In this document: piece after piece, positions 42,607 through 52,334 of the stretch
How positions within the stretch are numbered: the first letter of the stretch is position 1
How the letters are laid out: each line of letters starts with the position of its first letter
Assembly (NCBI RefSeq): GCF_025351295.1
Contig: NZ_JANXWD010000166.1
Coordinates: 1 to 55,542 of the forward strand
Reading direction: 5' to 3'
Origin: Phenylobacterium sp.
GTDB lineage: Bacteria > Pseudomonadota > Alphaproteobacteria > Caulobacterales > Caulobacteraceae
DNA length: 55,542 nt
Position numbers and translations under genes: made by a program
The notes under the pieces: generated by a model
What the model saw: the letters and a program-made list of their open reading frames with translations, nothing else
What the model was told of the DNA's origin: nothing
Database searches by the model: none

Positions 42607-43146
42607 TCATCGGCCCAACCTCGCGGTGAGCGTCTTGAGGGCGGCCGAGATGTGTTTTTCCACCGACTTCACGGAGATTCCCATGACCTGGGCGGTCTCG
42701 GCGTGGCTGCGGCCTTCCAGCTTGTGAAGGCGAAAGGCGCGCTGCATCTGCGGCGGCAGGTCGGCGGCGGCCTCGACCAGCTGGCGCAGGCGCTGGCGCG
42801 AAGACACCGCCTCGTCGGCCGGCGCCTCCTCGGCGACGTCCTCCTCGCCGACCGAGGCGTGGGCGGTGCGTCGCCAGGCGGCGTCGCGGGCGCCGGCGCG
42901 GGCCTCGCCCCGGGCCCGGTCCAGCATGACATTGGTGGCGACGCGATAGATCAGGGCGACGGGGTTCTCGGCCGTTACGGCCGGATCGCGGGTGGCGAGC
43001 TTGACGTAGAGCTCCTGCGCCAAGTCCTCGGCCAGGGTCAGCGAACCGCATCGCGCGGCGAAGAAGCGGACCAGGTTCGGCCGCCGCTCAAGATAGATCT
43101 CGAGCAGCGGGTCGGTCGGCCCGGGCGGCGCGCCGAGGTCGGCCAT
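42607..43146 (-). CDS. FecI-type ECF sigma factor
   Basis: A 179-residue ECF sigma factor from the ATG at 43146; a GTG at 43155 in the same frame is possible. Sigma region 2 covers about 15-80 (LVRFFAARCGSLTLAEDLAQ, NPVALIYRVATNVMLDRAR), region 4 covers about 120-175 (LPPQMQRAFRLHKLEG, SHAETAQVMGISVKSVEKH). It would direct transcription of the receptor gene when freed by FecR. The open frame continues far upstream to 43473 but that extension is proline- and arginine-rich shadow sequence. Confidence 0.92.
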   Translation of the reverse strand: MADLGAPPGPTDPLLEIYLERRPNLVRFFAARCGSLTLAEDLAQELYVKLATRDPAVTAENPVALIYRVATNVMLDRARGEARAGARDAAWRRTAHASVGEEDVAEEAPADEAVSSRQRLRQLVEAAADLPPQMQRAFRLHKLEGRSHAETAQVMGISVKSVEKHISAALKTLTARLGR

Positions 43147-43666
43147 GGCGCTCACGCGGCCACGCCCGTGGTCTCCCTGGCGGGAGCTCCGATCACGAGG
43201 CGGCGCGGGCGATGGCTCGGCATGGGGCGGGGTGACCGTGGAACCTGACGCACAAATGCCCCATTCCGGCGGCCGCGCCAACTTCCCCGATGTCGGGGCG
43301 GGGGGCGAGACGGCCTGGCGGCGTCTAGGCTTCGACGTCCAAGGTTGACGGCGCCCGGTTTGGCAGCCGTTTCGTGGGGAGGCGTCCTGGCGTGCGGGTC
43401 GCGGGGAGCGGCCCGCACGTCCATTCCGGTCACAGCGATTCGCATTCGGCTGGCCCTGGTCAAGACTGCGCACGCCCGCGCGCGGCGCCCGCGACGGGCC
43501 CAGCCGGACTGTATTTCCAGGCGAAGCCGGCGTTCACGGCCACTCGATGCCGCCTGTGCTGGCCTGCGGTATGCAGACGGCTCTGCAGCATCTATGAGAT
43601 TGTTCACGGTGCAGAGGGTACGCCGGGACGCCGGTGTGCCGTTTTGGGCCCAGGGAGTCGTTGTTT
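43147..43666. other. Intergenic region between ECF sigma factor and pckG
   Basis: A 520-base divergent gap, large for this window. It must hold promoters for the sigma factor and for pckG. I see an inverted repeat CTCTGCA (43581-43587) and TGCAGAG (43610-43616) centred about 65 bases before the pckG start, which could be an operator. Open frames in this stretch (such as 43345-43740) overlap pckG out of phase, lack ribosome sites and are not called. Confidence 0.5.
43581..43616. promoter_or_regulatory. Possible operator upstream of pckG
   Basis: Inverted 7-base arms CTCTGCA and TGCAGAG, 22 bases apart, located 51-86 bases before the pckG ATG. The spacing would suit a dimeric regulator with two half-sites, but such short arms can arise by chance. 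Confidence 0.25.
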
Positions 43667-45520
43667 ATGAGCCTAAGGACCGCCCCGGGACTGGAGCCCG
43701 TGCCGACGAAACACGCCAAGCTCGTCGAGTGGGTGCGTGAGATCGCCGACCTGGCCCAGCCGGACCGCATCGTCTGGTGCGATGGATCGGAGGCCGAATG
43801 GACCCGCCTGACCGGCGACCTGGTCGCGGCCGGCACTCTGACGCAGCTCAACCCTGAGAAGCGCCCGAACTCGTTCTACGCCGCCTCCGATCCGCGCGAC
43901 GTCGCCCGGGTCGAGAGCCGCACCTTCATCTGCTCGGAGAAGCCCGAGGACGCCGGCCCGACCAACAACTGGCTCGATCCCAACGAGATGCGCGCCGACC
44001 TGACGGACCTGTTCCGCGGCGTGATGCGCGGGCGGACAATGTACGTCGTGCCGTTCTGCATGGGCCCGCTGGGCTCGAAGATCAGCCAGATCGGCGTCGA
44101 GATCACCGACAGCGCCTATGTGGCCGTGTCCATGAAGATCATGACCCGCATGGGTCAGGCTGCCCTGGACCTGCTGGGCGACGACGGTTTCTTCGTGCCG
44201 GCGGTGCATTCGGTGGGCATGCCGCTGGTCGCCGGCGTCAAGGACGTCGCCTGGCCCTGCAACGAGATCAAGTACATCGTCCACTTCCCGGAGAGCCGGG
44301 AGATCTGGTCCTACGGCTCCGGCTATGGCGGCAACGCCCTGCTGGGCAAGAAGTGCTTCGCGCTGAGGATCGCCTCGGTCATGGCCCGCGACGAGGGCTG
44401 GTTCGCCGAGCACATGCTGATCCTCAAGCTGACCTCGCCGGCCGGCGAGGCGAAGTTCGTGGCCGCCGCCTTCCCCAGCGCCTGCGGCAAGACCAACATG
44501 GCCATGCTGCAGCCGACCCTGAAGGGCTGGAAGGCCGAGACTATCGGCGACGACATCTGCTGGATGCGCTTCGGCCAGGACGGCCGGCTCTATGCGATCA
44601 ACCCCGAGGCCGGGTTCTTCGGCGTGGCGCCGGGAACCGGGATCGAGACCAACAAGAACGCCATCGAGGCGCTGTGGGGCAATTCGATCTTCACCAATGT
44701 GGCGCTCACCGAGGACGGTGACGTCTGGTGGGAAGGCCTGACGCCGGAAGCCCCGGAACGGCTCACCGACTGGCGCGGCCAGCCGTGGACGCGGGGCTCG
44801 GACAGCCCCGCCGCGCACCCGAACGCGCGCTTTACCGTCCCGGCCGCGCAGACCCCGGTGATCGCGCCGGAATGGGAAGACCCGGCCGGCGTGCCGATCT
44901 CGGCGATCCTGTTCGGCGGCCGCCGCGCCTCGGCGGTGCCGCTGGTGACCGAGGCCCGCACCTGGGCGCACGGCGTGTTCATGGCCTCCAACGTGGCGTC
45001 GGAAGGCACCGCGGCGGCCGAGAACGCCATCGGGACCCTGCGGCGCGACCCCTTCGCCATGCTGCCGTTCTGCGGCTACAACATGGGCGACTATTTCGGC
45101 CACTGGCTGAAGATGGGCGAGACGGTCGGCGCCAAGCTGCCGCGTATCTACTTCGTGAACTGGTTCCGCAAGGACGAGCGCGGCAAGTTCGTCTGGCCGG
45201 GATACGGCGAGAACAGCCGCGTCCTGAAGTGGATCTTCGAGCGCCTGGACGGCAAGGCCGAGGCCATCGACACCCCGATCGGCCGGGTGCCCACCCGCGC
45301 CAGCCTGGACACCTCCGGCCTGGACCTGGGCGAGCCCGCGCTGAACCTGCTGTTGACCGTCGATCCGGCCATCTGGACCCAGGAAGCCGCCCTGATCCCC
45401 GAGTTCTACGAGGGCTTCGGCGACCACCTGCCGGAGGCGCTCTGGGACGAATACCGGGCCCTGGTGGCGCGGCTGGAACAGGCGGACGCCGACGACGAAC
45501 GGGTCGTGGCGGCGGAGTAA
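43667..45520 (+). CDS. pckG: Phosphoenolpyruvate carboxykinase, GTP-type
   Basis: A 617-residue GTP-dependent PEPCK from the ATG at 43667 with GGGAG upstream. It converts oxaloacetate and GTP to phosphoenolpyruvate, GDP and CO2 in gluconeogenesis. The P-loop is [12 protein letters not shown] with Lys275 next to the hyper-reactive Cys273, and the family segments [47 protein letters not shown] and [19 protein letters not shown] are all present. The length is normal. A further upstream start at 43634 has no ribosome site. Confidence 0.96.
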   Translation: MSLRTAPGLEPVPTKHAKLVEWVREIADLAQPDRIVWCDGSEAEWTRLTGDLVAAGTLTQLNPEKRPNSFYAASDPRDVARVESRTFICSEKPEDAGPTNNWLDPNEMRADLTDLFRGVMRGRTMYVVPFCMGPLGSKISQIGVEITDSAYVAVSMKIMTRMGQAALDLLGDDGFFVPAVHSVGMPLVAGVKDVAWPCNEIKYIVHFPESREIWSYGSGYGGNALLGKKCFALRIASVMARDEGWFAEHMLILKLTSPAGEAKFVAAAFPSACGKTNMAMLQPTLKGWKAETIGDDICWMRFGQDGRLYAINPEAGFFGVAPGTGIETNKNAIEALWGNSIFTNVALTEDGDVWWEGLTPEAPERLTDWRGQPWTRGSDSPAAHPNARFTVPAAQTPVIAPEWEDPAGVPISAILFGGRRASAVPLVTEARTWAHGVFMASNVASEGTAAAENAIGTLRRDPFAMLPFCGYNMGDYFGHWLKMGETVGAKLPRIYFVNWFRKDERGKFVWPGYGENSRVLKWIFERLDGKAEAIDTPIGRVPTRASLDTSGLDLGEPALNLLLTVDPAIWTQEAALIPEFYEGFGDHLPEALWDEYRALVARLEQADADDERVVAAE

Positions 45521-45530
45521 GGGACGCTGC

Positions 45531-45556
45531 TCCTTTCCCGTTTACGGGAGAGGAAG
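45531..45556. terminator. Hairpin between convergent pckG and capD-type genes
   Basis: The sequence CTCCTTTCCCGT / ACGGGAGAGGAAG forms an imperfect hairpin with a two-base loop in the 49-base gap between two convergent genes. No strong U-tract follows. Confidence 0.4.
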
Positions 45557-45569
45557 GCGTGCGGCGGCC

Positions 45570-47510
45570 TCACCCGCCCGCGATGACCCGCAAGGTCGGC
45601 GCCGCGCCGGGCTTCTCGCCGCGGACCTGGGCGACCAGGTCGAACAGGGCGCGGCGGACATCCTCGACCTCGCCGGTCTCGACGATGGCGGCGAGGTCCG
45701 ACAGATGGCCCGGGGTGACGCGCAGCGCGGAGTTGGAGATCACCTCCAGCACCTTCGGCGCACAGGGCAGCGAGCTCTCGGTCTCGTCCAGCAGGGCCTC
45801 GGTCAGTTTCTCGCCGGGGCGCAGGCCGGTGATCTCGATCTCGATGTCGCGGCCGGGCGTGCCGCCGCTCAGCGCGATCATCTGGCGGGCCAGGTCCATG
45901 ATGCTGACCGGCTCGCCCATCTCCAGCAGGAACAGGCGCGAATCCTTGCGGTCGTCCTCATGACAGGTGGCGGTGGCGTGCAGCACCAGCTGCGCGGCCT
46001 CCGGAATGGTCATGAAGAACCGGGTCATCTCCGGATGGGTCACCGTCACCGGCCCGCCGCGCTCGATCTGTGACTTGAAGATCGGCACCACCGATCCGGA
46101 CGAGCCCAGGACGTTGCCGAACCGCACGGCGGAGAAGCGGGTGCCGTTGTCGTTGGTGGTCTGTTGGGCCTGGATCACCGCCTCGGCCATGCGCTTGGTG
46201 GCGCCCATGACGTTGGTGGGATCGACGGCCTTGTCGGTGGAGATCAGCACCATCTGCACCGCGCCGCAGGCCTTGGAGGCCTCGGCCACGTTCCAGGTGC
46301 CGATGACGTTGGTCAGCACGCCCTCGGTCGGGTGGCGCTCGACCATGGACACATGCTTCAGCGCCGCGGCGTGGAAGACCAGGTCGGGCCGCTCGCGGAC
46401 AAAGGCGGCGGTGATGCGCTGGACGTTGCGCACGTCGCACAGCACGGCCTTGAGGCCGATGTGCGGGAAGCGCTCGCGCATCTCGCGCTCGATCTCGAAC
46501 AGGGCGGTCTCGGAATAGTCGAGGAGGATCAGCTGGCCGCAGTTGAAGGCGGCGACCTGGCGGCAGAGCTCGGCGCCGATGGAGCCGCCCGCCCCGGTGA
46601 TCAGCACCCGGCGGCCCTGGATCAGCCGGCCCACGGCGCCGCGGTCCAGCTCGATCGGCTCGCGGGCCAGCAGCTCCTCGATGTTGATGTCGCGCATCGG
46701 CATCAGGGTCAGGCCGTCGTGCTGCGGGAGCTCGACGATGGAGGGCAGGCGCAGCAGGCGGATGCCGTCGTTCTTGAGCTGGCCCAGCAGGTCCGCGGTC
46801 AGGCCCTTCAGCTTGCCGGGCTCCTCCAGGAACAGGATGGCGCGCGGATAGCGGTTCCAGCGGCGCAGGTCCGCTAGCGCCTCGTCCAGGCGGTCGATGG
46901 CGTCGATGATGCAGACGCCGCGCACCTGCTGGCCGACGTCGCGGCGCTCGGTGCCGACGATGCCGACCGGGGTATAGCTGCGGTCATGGCTGCGGGCGAC
47001 GTCGCGCAGATAGGTGTCGGCCAGGGACGGCGGGCCGATCAGCAGCAGGGACGGCGCCTGGGTGACCCGGTCGCCGAGCGCCTTGAGCGGCGAGAAGCTC
47101 TCCAGGGCATGCTCGTGCAGGGCGCGGCGCATGATCCGCACGCCCATGCAGGCCACCATCTGGAACAGCGGCGCCATCACCAGGGTGGAGCGCGGCAGGC
47201 CCTTGGCCCGGTCCAGCACGAACACCGCCAGCAGGAAGACCCCGACCGTGAGCACCGCGCACCGCGCCAGCACCAGGGCGTCGGGGATGGAGACATAGCG
47301 CCAGGGCGACAGTTCCCGCCGGAAGATCAGCATGAAGACGCCGGCGATGGCGGCGTAGAGCGAGGCGAGTTGCACGAAATTGAGCGCGCCGGCCTCGCCG
47401 AAACCCAGCTCGGGCTGGGTGGGGGCGACGAAGAAGGCCAGCGCGAACGCCACGGCGGCCAGGAGAACGTCGAAGACCACGGTCTGGGCCCGAACGGCCA
47501 TCCGCTCCAT
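45570..47510 (-). CDS. Nucleotide-sugar 4,6-dehydratase (CapD/WbpM/PglF family), membrane-bound
   Basis: A 646-residue protein from the ATG at 47510 (GGAG upstream); an ATG at 47546 in frame lacks a ribosome site. Four membrane helices occupy about residues 10-125, a CoA-binding-like domain about 150-250, and the SDR catalytic domain starts with ITGAGGSIGAELCRQ (about 304-318). The active-site block reads ISTDKAVDPTNVMGATK, with Met in place of the usual SDR Tyr, as normal for WbpM-type enzymes. It dehydrates UDP-N-acetylglucosamine-type sugars for EPS or O-antigen. Confidence 0.93.
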   Translation of the reverse strand: MERMAVRAQTVVFDVLLAAVAFALAFFVAPTQPELGFGEAGALNFVQLASLYAAIAGVFMLIFRRELSPWRYVSIPDALVLARCAVLTVGVFLLAVFVLDRAKGLPRSTLVMAPLFQMVACMGVRIMRRALHEHALESFSPLKALGDRVTQAPSLLLIGPPSLADTYLRDVARSHDRSYTPVGIVGTERRDVGQQVRGVCIIDAIDRLDEALADLRRWNRYPRAILFLEEPGKLKGLTADLLGQLKNDGIRLLRLPSIVELPQHDGLTLMPMRDINIEELLAREPIELDRGAVGRLIQGRRVLITGAGGSIGAELCRQVAAFNCGQLILLDYSETALFEIEREMRERFPHIGLKAVLCDVRNVQRITAAFVRERPDLVFHAAALKHVSMVERHPTEGVLTNVIGTWNVAEASKACGAVQMVLISTDKAVDPTNVMGATKRMAEAVIQAQQTTNDNGTRFSAVRFGNVLGSSGSVVPIFKSQIERGGPVTVTHPEMTRFFMTIPEAAQLVLHATATCHEDDRKDSRLFLLEMGEPVSIMDLARQMIALSGGTPGRDIEIEITGLRPGEKLTEALLDETESSLPCAPKVLEVISNSALRVTPGHLSDLAAIVETGEVEDVRRALFDLVAQVRGEKPGAAPTLRVIAGG

Positions 47511-47737
47511 ACGACGCACTCCGCTCAAGTCCTGATTCCCAACCATAGGCCGCGGCGATCCTGCGGCCAGTAAAACTTAGACCGGCGGAGTCGTTCCGCG
47601 GAAAAGCGCCCCGTACATAGTCAGTTGACGTTCGGCGAGCGCGGCCGAACCTAGGAAGATGCGCTCTACCGCGCAATGGAAAAGCCGCCCCATGACCGCG
47701 ACGGCTCTCCTGGTAAAGCCAGACTAATGCTGGATTT

Positions 47738-48436
47738 TCACCAGGTGACCTTGATACCGGCCACCGCGCGACTGTCGTAGATGCTGCCGAAGTTGTGCTC
47801 GTCGGTGTCAAAGTAGCGCACATCGAGGCCGATGTGATCGCTGAGCGCGTAGCCGACGCCGAGGTTCCAGTTGGTGAAGTCGGCCGGCCCCTTGACCTGC
47901 TGATAGCCCACCGCGCCCGACAGCGTGAACTTGCTGCCGCCCAGCGGCAGCGCGCCGTTCAACTCGTAGTAGGTGGCGTCGCCGGTCTTGCCGAAGAACT
48001 CCGGCGAATAGAAGAAGGCCGCGCCCACGGTCGCCGGGCCCAGCGGCATGGAGGCCAGCAGCTTGGCTTCGAAATAGCCCTGGTGCGACCCGCTCGGTGA
48101 GCCGACGTAGCCGTAGTAGAGCACGCCCACATCGAAGCTGACCGGACCCAGCGTCGGCTTGATCCCGGCATAGAGGTCGAACTCGGCGTCCGTGCCGTTG
48201 CCGAAATCGACGTTCGACAGCCAGACGCCGGCATAGCCCAGCCCGCCGATGCTCGCGTCGACGCCGCCGAACACCGACGGGTCCTCATTCGTCTGGCTGA
48301 CGCCGCGGAACACGTAGTCGGTGTTCGCGCCGATGTTGAACGCGACCGCGAACGGCTTCGTTTCCTCCGCCCGCGCGGCCCCGGCGAGGCCTAGCGCGCC
48401 GATCGTGGCCGCCAGCGCAAGCTTGAGCATCCTCAT
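47738..48436 (-). CDS. TorF-family putative porin
   Basis: A 232-residue outer-membrane protein from the ATG at 48436, preceded by GAGGGGAT. Signal peptide MRMLKLALAATIGALG to AARA. The mature start (FNIGANTDYVFRGVSQTNEDPSVFGGVDAS) is the TorF (TIGR02001) signature, and the ending AVAGIKVTW fits a barrel. Members are thought to be small porins; substrate unknown. The leader carries the same AGGGGATA ribosome-site string as the porin gene at 48643. Confidence 0.88.
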   Translation of the reverse strand: MRMLKLALAATIGALGLAGAARAEETKPFAVAFNIGANTDYVFRGVSQTNEDPSVFGGVDASIGGLGYAGVWLSNVDFGNGTDAEFDLYAGIKPTLGPVSFDVGVLYYGYVGSPSGSHQGYFEAKLLASMPLGPATVGAAFFYSPEFFGKTGDATYYELNGALPLGGSKFTLSGAVGYQQVKGPADFTNWNLGVGYALSDHIGLDVRYFDTDEHNFGSIYDSRAVAGIKVTW

Positions 48437-48554
48437 GGAATATCCCCTCTGACGTCTCCCAGTCGGGAGTAGAGCGTCACCTTGGCGTAAAAGACGATAG
48501 GTCCGGGTTAACCGCCCGACGCGCAAGCGTTCTCGCGGCCCCCGGACAGCAACA

Positions 48555-48578
48555 GGCCGGCGCACGGTGGCGCCGGCC
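48555..48578 (-). terminator. Hairpin downstream of the beta-barrel gene
   Basis: Perfect nine-base arms GGCCGGCGC and GCGCCGGCC with a six-base loop lie 65 bases past the stop of the minus-strand gene; TGTTG follows on that strand. A second weaker GC-rich stem lies at about 48604-48625. Confidence 0.45.
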
Positions 48579-48642
48579 CGAGGCTCAGTGGCGTGGCCCT
48601 GAACCCCCGCGCTCGCCCGCGCGGGAGCCCTTGGCCGCAGGA

Positions 48643-49788
48643 TCAGAACAGGACGCCGGTTTCGATCATGGCGCGGGTCTGCTTCTTCTGCGTCCCGGCC
48701 GAGCCGAAGCCCGATCCGGGCGCGATTTTGGTCAGCCCGGTGTAGGAGAACTCTCCGCGGACGAAGAAGGTCTTCAGCTGCCAGGTCGGGGTGAGGGTCA
48801 GCGAATAGGCCTTGCTCTTTTGTCCGTAGAGCAGGCTCGTGCCGCCGGACGAGCCTTCGTATTCGGCGCGGGCCGCCAGGCTGAAGGTGTCGTTGAAGGT
48901 GTACTTGCCCAGCACCGCGGCGCCGTAGGTGCTGCCGGAGGTCAGGATACCCGCCTTGCTGTAGCTCGGCACGTGGCCGTACTGCAGGTAGGGCTCAACC
49001 ATCCAGGCGCCCTCGGTGTGGGTCCAGAACAGGTTGAAGATGTCGCCGTTGTTCAGGGTGACCGGGGTCGCGAAGCGCGACTTGGTGGTCTTGCTGAACG
49101 GCACCGAGCCGGCGAAGGCGACGGTGTCGGTCTTGCTGATCGTATAGGTGATCAGGGTCGAACCCGTGGCGTAGTGGCTGGAATAGTAGCCGTCGGTCAG
49201 GGCGAACGACGCGGCGATGGGCCCCTTGGTGATGTTCGCCTGCACGCCGCGGCTGATCGCCGGCTCCTGGTTCCAGAGCAGGCCCCGGGCGATGTTCATG
49301 TTCTGGAAGGTGAAGGTGTATTCCGCGCCGATCAGGGTGGGAATGATGCCGCCCTCGATGTTGAAGTTGGCGCTGGGCACGATCTTCACATAGGCGGTCG
49401 GCACGTAGTGATAGGTCAGGTCCGGCGTGTCCGACTGCTTGATGTAGGCGGTGCCGAGCGAGGGCAGGGAGTAGGTGCCCGCCTGGACGTAGAACTGGAA
49501 GACCCCGTCGGTCTTCTGGATCTCGATCTGGGCGTTGCTCAGGTCGGCGCGGCTCTTCTTGTCGCCGATCACCGGGTGGCGCTGTTCATAGCCCAGGCCG
49601 GTGAGCTGGCCCGACACATAGATCTTGCCGAAGCTGCCGACGTCATAGCTGAACGGTGTGGCGTTCGCCGACAGCGGCGCGGTCATCGACGGCGACGCCA
49701 GCGGATCGGCCTGTGCGACCGGCGCGGCCGCAAGGCCTAGTCCGATCGCCGCTGTACCGGCGAGGCACATCGTCTTGAGAAAGTGCAT
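48643..49788 (-). CDS. Outer-membrane beta-barrel porin (BBP2/OmpL-like)
   Basis: A 381-residue protein from the ATG at 49788, with GAGGGGAT upstream. After the signal peptide (MHFLKTMCLAGTAAIGLG to AQA), the mature chain consists of strand-like segments such as GKIYVSGQLTGLGYEQRH, FQFYVQAGTYSLPSLGTAY and IARGLLWNQEPAISRGVQ, and ends ETGVLF. This fits the putative beta-barrel porin-2 group. Substrate is unknown. The family assignment is moderately sure; outer-membrane location is firm. Confidence 0.8.
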   Translation of the reverse strand: MHFLKTMCLAGTAAIGLGLAAAPVAQADPLASPSMTAPLSANATPFSYDVGSFGKIYVSGQLTGLGYEQRHPVIGDKKSRADLSNAQIEIQKTDGVFQFYVQAGTYSLPSLGTAYIKQSDTPDLTYHYVPTAYVKIVPSANFNIEGGIIPTLIGAEYTFTFQNMNIARGLLWNQEPAISRGVQANITKGPIAASFALTDGYYSSHYATGSTLITYTISKTDTVAFAGSVPFSKTTKSRFATPVTLNNGDIFNLFWTHTEGAWMVEPYLQYGHVPSYSKAGILTSGSTYGAAVLGKYTFNDTFSLAARAEYEGSSGGTSLLYGQKSKAYSLTLTPTWQLKTFFVRGEFSYTGLTKIAPGSGFGSAGTQKKQTRAMIETGVLF

Positions 49789-49993
49789 TTTGTTATCCCC
49801 TCGTTCCTCGGCCCTTGATCCCACGGTCGCGAACCGCGGGGCAGGGCGTGCGCGGGTATGGTTGCGGAGCAGCCTTCCCGATCAACGCACGGCGCCTTGG
49901 GGACCGGTCCTCCGTGACGGTTGCTGAATTATTGAGCGGGGGAGCCCGGCGGCGCCAACCGATTGGGCGCCACGGGCGGAGGTCGCAGGCCGC

Positions 49994-50791
49994 CTAGCGG
50001 GCGACCAGCGGGGCGAATCCCAGGTGCGATCCGGCATCGACCATCAGGGTCTCGCCGGTCACGTGGCGCGACGCCGGCGAGGCCAGGAAGACCGCGGCCA
50101 CGGCGATGTCCTGCGGCGTCGAGGCGACCTTCAGCGGGCTGCTGGTTGCGGCGCCGGCGCGGATCCGGTCCGCGGCCGCCTCGCCCAGGCCCTTGCCGAA
50201 CCAGCCGGTGTCGATGAACCCCGGGCAGATGGCGTTGACCCGGATCCTGGGCGCCAGGGCGCGGGCCAGCGATATGGTCATGGTGTTGAGCGCGCCCTTG
50301 GAGGCGGCGTAGGGCACCGACGAGCCGATGCCGGCGACCCCGGCGATCGAACTGGTGTTGACCACCGCCCCCGGCCGTGGCCCGGCCTCCAGCAGTGCTC
50401 GGCAGGCCCGCGTCGCCTGGAAGGCGCCGATGACGTTGACGCCATAGAGTTCCAGGAAGTCCTCGGCGGAGACCGCCTCCAGGTCGGCGTGGCCGGCGAA
50501 CTTGGTGGTGCCGGCGTTGTTGAACAGGGCGTCGATCCGGCCGAACGGCGCCGCGGCGGCGGCGATGGCGCGGCAGTCGGCGTCCTTGGACACGTCGCCC
50601 TGGACCAGCACGGTCTCGGCGCCGTGCGCCTGGCAGAGCCGGGCGGTCTCCTCCGCCTCGCCCTGGCTGCGGGCATAGTTGATCACCACCGCCTTGGCGC
50701 CCTGGGCGGCCACCTCGACCGCCACGGCGCGGCCCAGGCCGGTCGACGCTCCGGTCACCACCACCACGAAGTCCTCATACTGACCGGCCAT
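49994..50791 (-). CDS. Short-chain dehydrogenase/reductase
   Basis: A 265-residue classical SDR. The cofactor motif is TGASTGLG (residues 13-20), NNAGTT follows at 91, and the catalytic set is Ser147-148, Tyr161 and Lys165 (YAASK). [10 protein letters not shown] near 200 and [16 protein letters not shown] near 245 are typical of the 3-oxoacyl-ACP reductase/glucose dehydrogenase-like branch. The substrate cannot be inferred. It is divergent from queF with a 53-base gap. Confidence 0.9.
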   Translation of the reverse strand: MAGQYEDFVVVVTGASTGLGRAVAVEVAAQGAKAVVINYARSQGEAEETARLCQAHGAETVLVQGDVSKDADCRAIAAAAAPFGRIDALFNNAGTTKFAGHADLEAVSAEDFLELYGVNVIGAFQATRACRALLEAGPRPGAVVNTSSIAGVAGIGSSVPYAASKGALNTMTISLARALAPRIRVNAICPGFIDTGWFGKGLGEAAADRIRAGAATSSPLKVASTPQDIAVAAVFLASPASRHVTGETLMVDAGSHLGFAPLVAR

Positions 50792-50844
50792 TGGACGCCT
50801 CCCGCTTGTTGTTGGCGGCCGTAGTAGCGTCTAAAGCCGCCCGC

Positions 50845-51300
50845 ATGGAAGAGACCCAACTCACGCAACTCGGCCGCGAGGCGCGGGGGTTCGAGAGCCC
50901 CGAGGCGGCGGTGCTGGAGCGCGTGCCCAATCCGCACCCGGACGCGGCCTATCTGGTGCGCCTGACCGCGCCGGAATTCACCTCGCTGTGCCCGGTGACC
51001 GGCCAGCCGGACTTCGCCCATCTGGTGATCGACTACGTCCCGGCCGGCTGGCTGGTGGAGTCCAAGTCGCTGAAGCTCTACCTGGGCGCGTTCCGCAACC
51101 ACGGGGCCTTCCACGAGGACTGCACCGTGGCGATCGGCCGGCGGCTGGTGGCGGAGATCGCGCCCCAGTGGCTGCGGATCGGCGGGTACTGGTACCCGCG
51201 CGGCGGGATCCCGATCGACGTCTTCTGGCAGAGTGGCCCGGCCCCTGAGGGCCTGTGGCTGCCCGACCAGGGAGTGGCGCCCTACCGCGGTCGCGGTTGA
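50845..51300 (+). CDS. queF: NADPH-dependent 7-cyano-7-deazaguanine reductase (type I QueF)
   Basis: A 151-residue single-domain QueF that reduces preQ0 to preQ1 in queuosine biosynthesis. The catalytic Cys49 and acidic residue Asp56 lie in [13 protein letters not shown], and the motif [20 protein letters not shown] (substrate Glu and QueF motif) follows. The ATG at 50845 gives the normal length; the longer open frame from 50791 overlaps the divergent gene start and is unlikely. Confidence 0.95.
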   Translation: MEETQLTQLGREARGFESPEAAVLERVPNPHPDAAYLVRLTAPEFTSLCPVTGQPDFAHLVIDYVPAGWLVESKSLKLYLGAFRNHGAFHEDCTVAIGRRLVAEIAPQWLRIGGYWYPRGGIPIDVFWQSGPAPEGLWLPDQGVAPYRGRG

Positions 51301-51650
51301 GCAGACCGACCCGCACGATTGAGACCGTCCGCAGTCTCCGAGGGCCGACGACCAAAGGCGCCCAAGCAAACACCCGGGCGACCCAGCAGACGGCCTGACC
51401 CGTTGCGTCAAGCCCGACTTCGAGAGCAACGAAACGACCTCAAGGCGACCGGTGGATGCCTGCTCAGGCTTCCCAAAACTGAGGCGCTAGCCTATAGCTG
51501 ACCTTGTCCATTATCTCCTCGGGCGTGTCACCTCAGGCCGGGTGGCGCGACGCGTCGTGCGGCCGTCGTTTCTCTGGTCCTGGGGCGCGGGCTCAATCCG
51601 TTGCTCTTGCGGTGCGGATCGCTAGCTTGGCGTCATTGGGGACCCAGCCG
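51301..51650. other. Intergenic region after queF
   Basis: A 350-base region between two plus-strand genes. It must hold a promoter for the SHOCT protein gene. I see no clear hairpin terminator, no repeat and no credible gene; a 60-codon open frame at 51319-51501 is arginine/proline-rich without a ribosome site. Confidence 0.45.
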
Positions 51651-52325
51651 ATGACCGAAACCCAGCCACCCTTGCTATCGCCGCCGCCGGTCGGCAGCGG
51701 ACCCCGAGCGCAGCTGCAGACCTTGCTTGTGCCCGGCGAGGCGCTGGTCGCCCACGCGCTGCAGCACCGGGTCTATGCGTTGCTGCATCGCCGCGACGTC
51801 GCGGCGGCCACCACGACACGGTTCATCTTCATGACCCGCCCGCTGCTAGGCGGATATCAGCCCGTCGATGTCCGCTGGCAGGATCTCAAGGATGTCGAGA
51901 TCACCGTCGGCATGTTCTCCGCCCGCGTCACCCTGACGTTCAACACCAACCTCTCCGACACCGCCGCCGGCGACGGCGCGGTCGAGACGCTGCGCGCGTC
52001 GGGCCTGACCATCGAGGCGGCCCAGGCGCTCTACCGGGAGAGCCAGGCCCAGGAGCTGGCCTGGCGCGAGAAGCGCCGCGTCCGCACCATGGAGGAGATG
52101 CGCGCCCAGGCCGGCGGCGTCCAGATCGCCACCGGCGTCTATCCGCAGGCCGTGGGCGGCGAGGTGAGCCACGCCAGCGGCCCGGATGCGCCAAGGCTCG
52201 CCGGCGCATCGGCTGCGGACGATCCGGTCGAGCGCCTCGCCCGCGCCCGCGCCATGCTGCAGCAGGGGCTGATCACCGACGCGGAATACGAGGCCATCAA
52301 GGCGCGGGTGGTCGGCGCGCTGTAA
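51651..52325 (+). CDS. SHOCT-domain protein with PH-like N-terminal domain
   Basis: A 224-residue protein. I take the ATG at 51651 because the frame upstream to 51504 is of shadow composition. Residues about 20-120 contain strands like a bacterial PH (YvbH-like) domain (LLVPGEALVAHALQHRVYAL, TTTRFIFMTRPLLGGYQPVD, WQDLKDVEI). The end is a typical SHOCT motif (DPVERLARARAMLQQGLITDAEYEAIKARVV is split over residues 190-222). SHOCT domains are short oligomerisation or regulatory helices. Function is unknown. Confidence 0.8.
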   Translation: MTETQPPLLSPPPVGSGPRAQLQTLLVPGEALVAHALQHRVYALLHRRDVAAATTTRFIFMTRPLLGGYQPVDVRWQDLKDVEITVGMFSARVTLTFNTNLSDTAAGDGAVETLRASGLTIEAAQALYRESQAQELAWREKRRVRTMEEMRAQAGGVQIATGVYPQAVGGEVSHASGPDAPRLAGASAADDPVERLARARAMLQQGLITDAEYEAIKARVVGAL

Positions 52326-52334
52326 GGCGGCGGC

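Noticed and set aside
43345..43740. A 131-codon frame before and overlapping the pckG start
   Set aside because: Out of phase with pckG, Arg/Ala-rich, no ribosome site, and it would overlap the well-supported PEPCK start.
51319..51501. A 60-codon frame between queF and the SHOCT gene
   Set aside because: Arg/Pro-rich, no ribosome site, no membrane or domain pattern.
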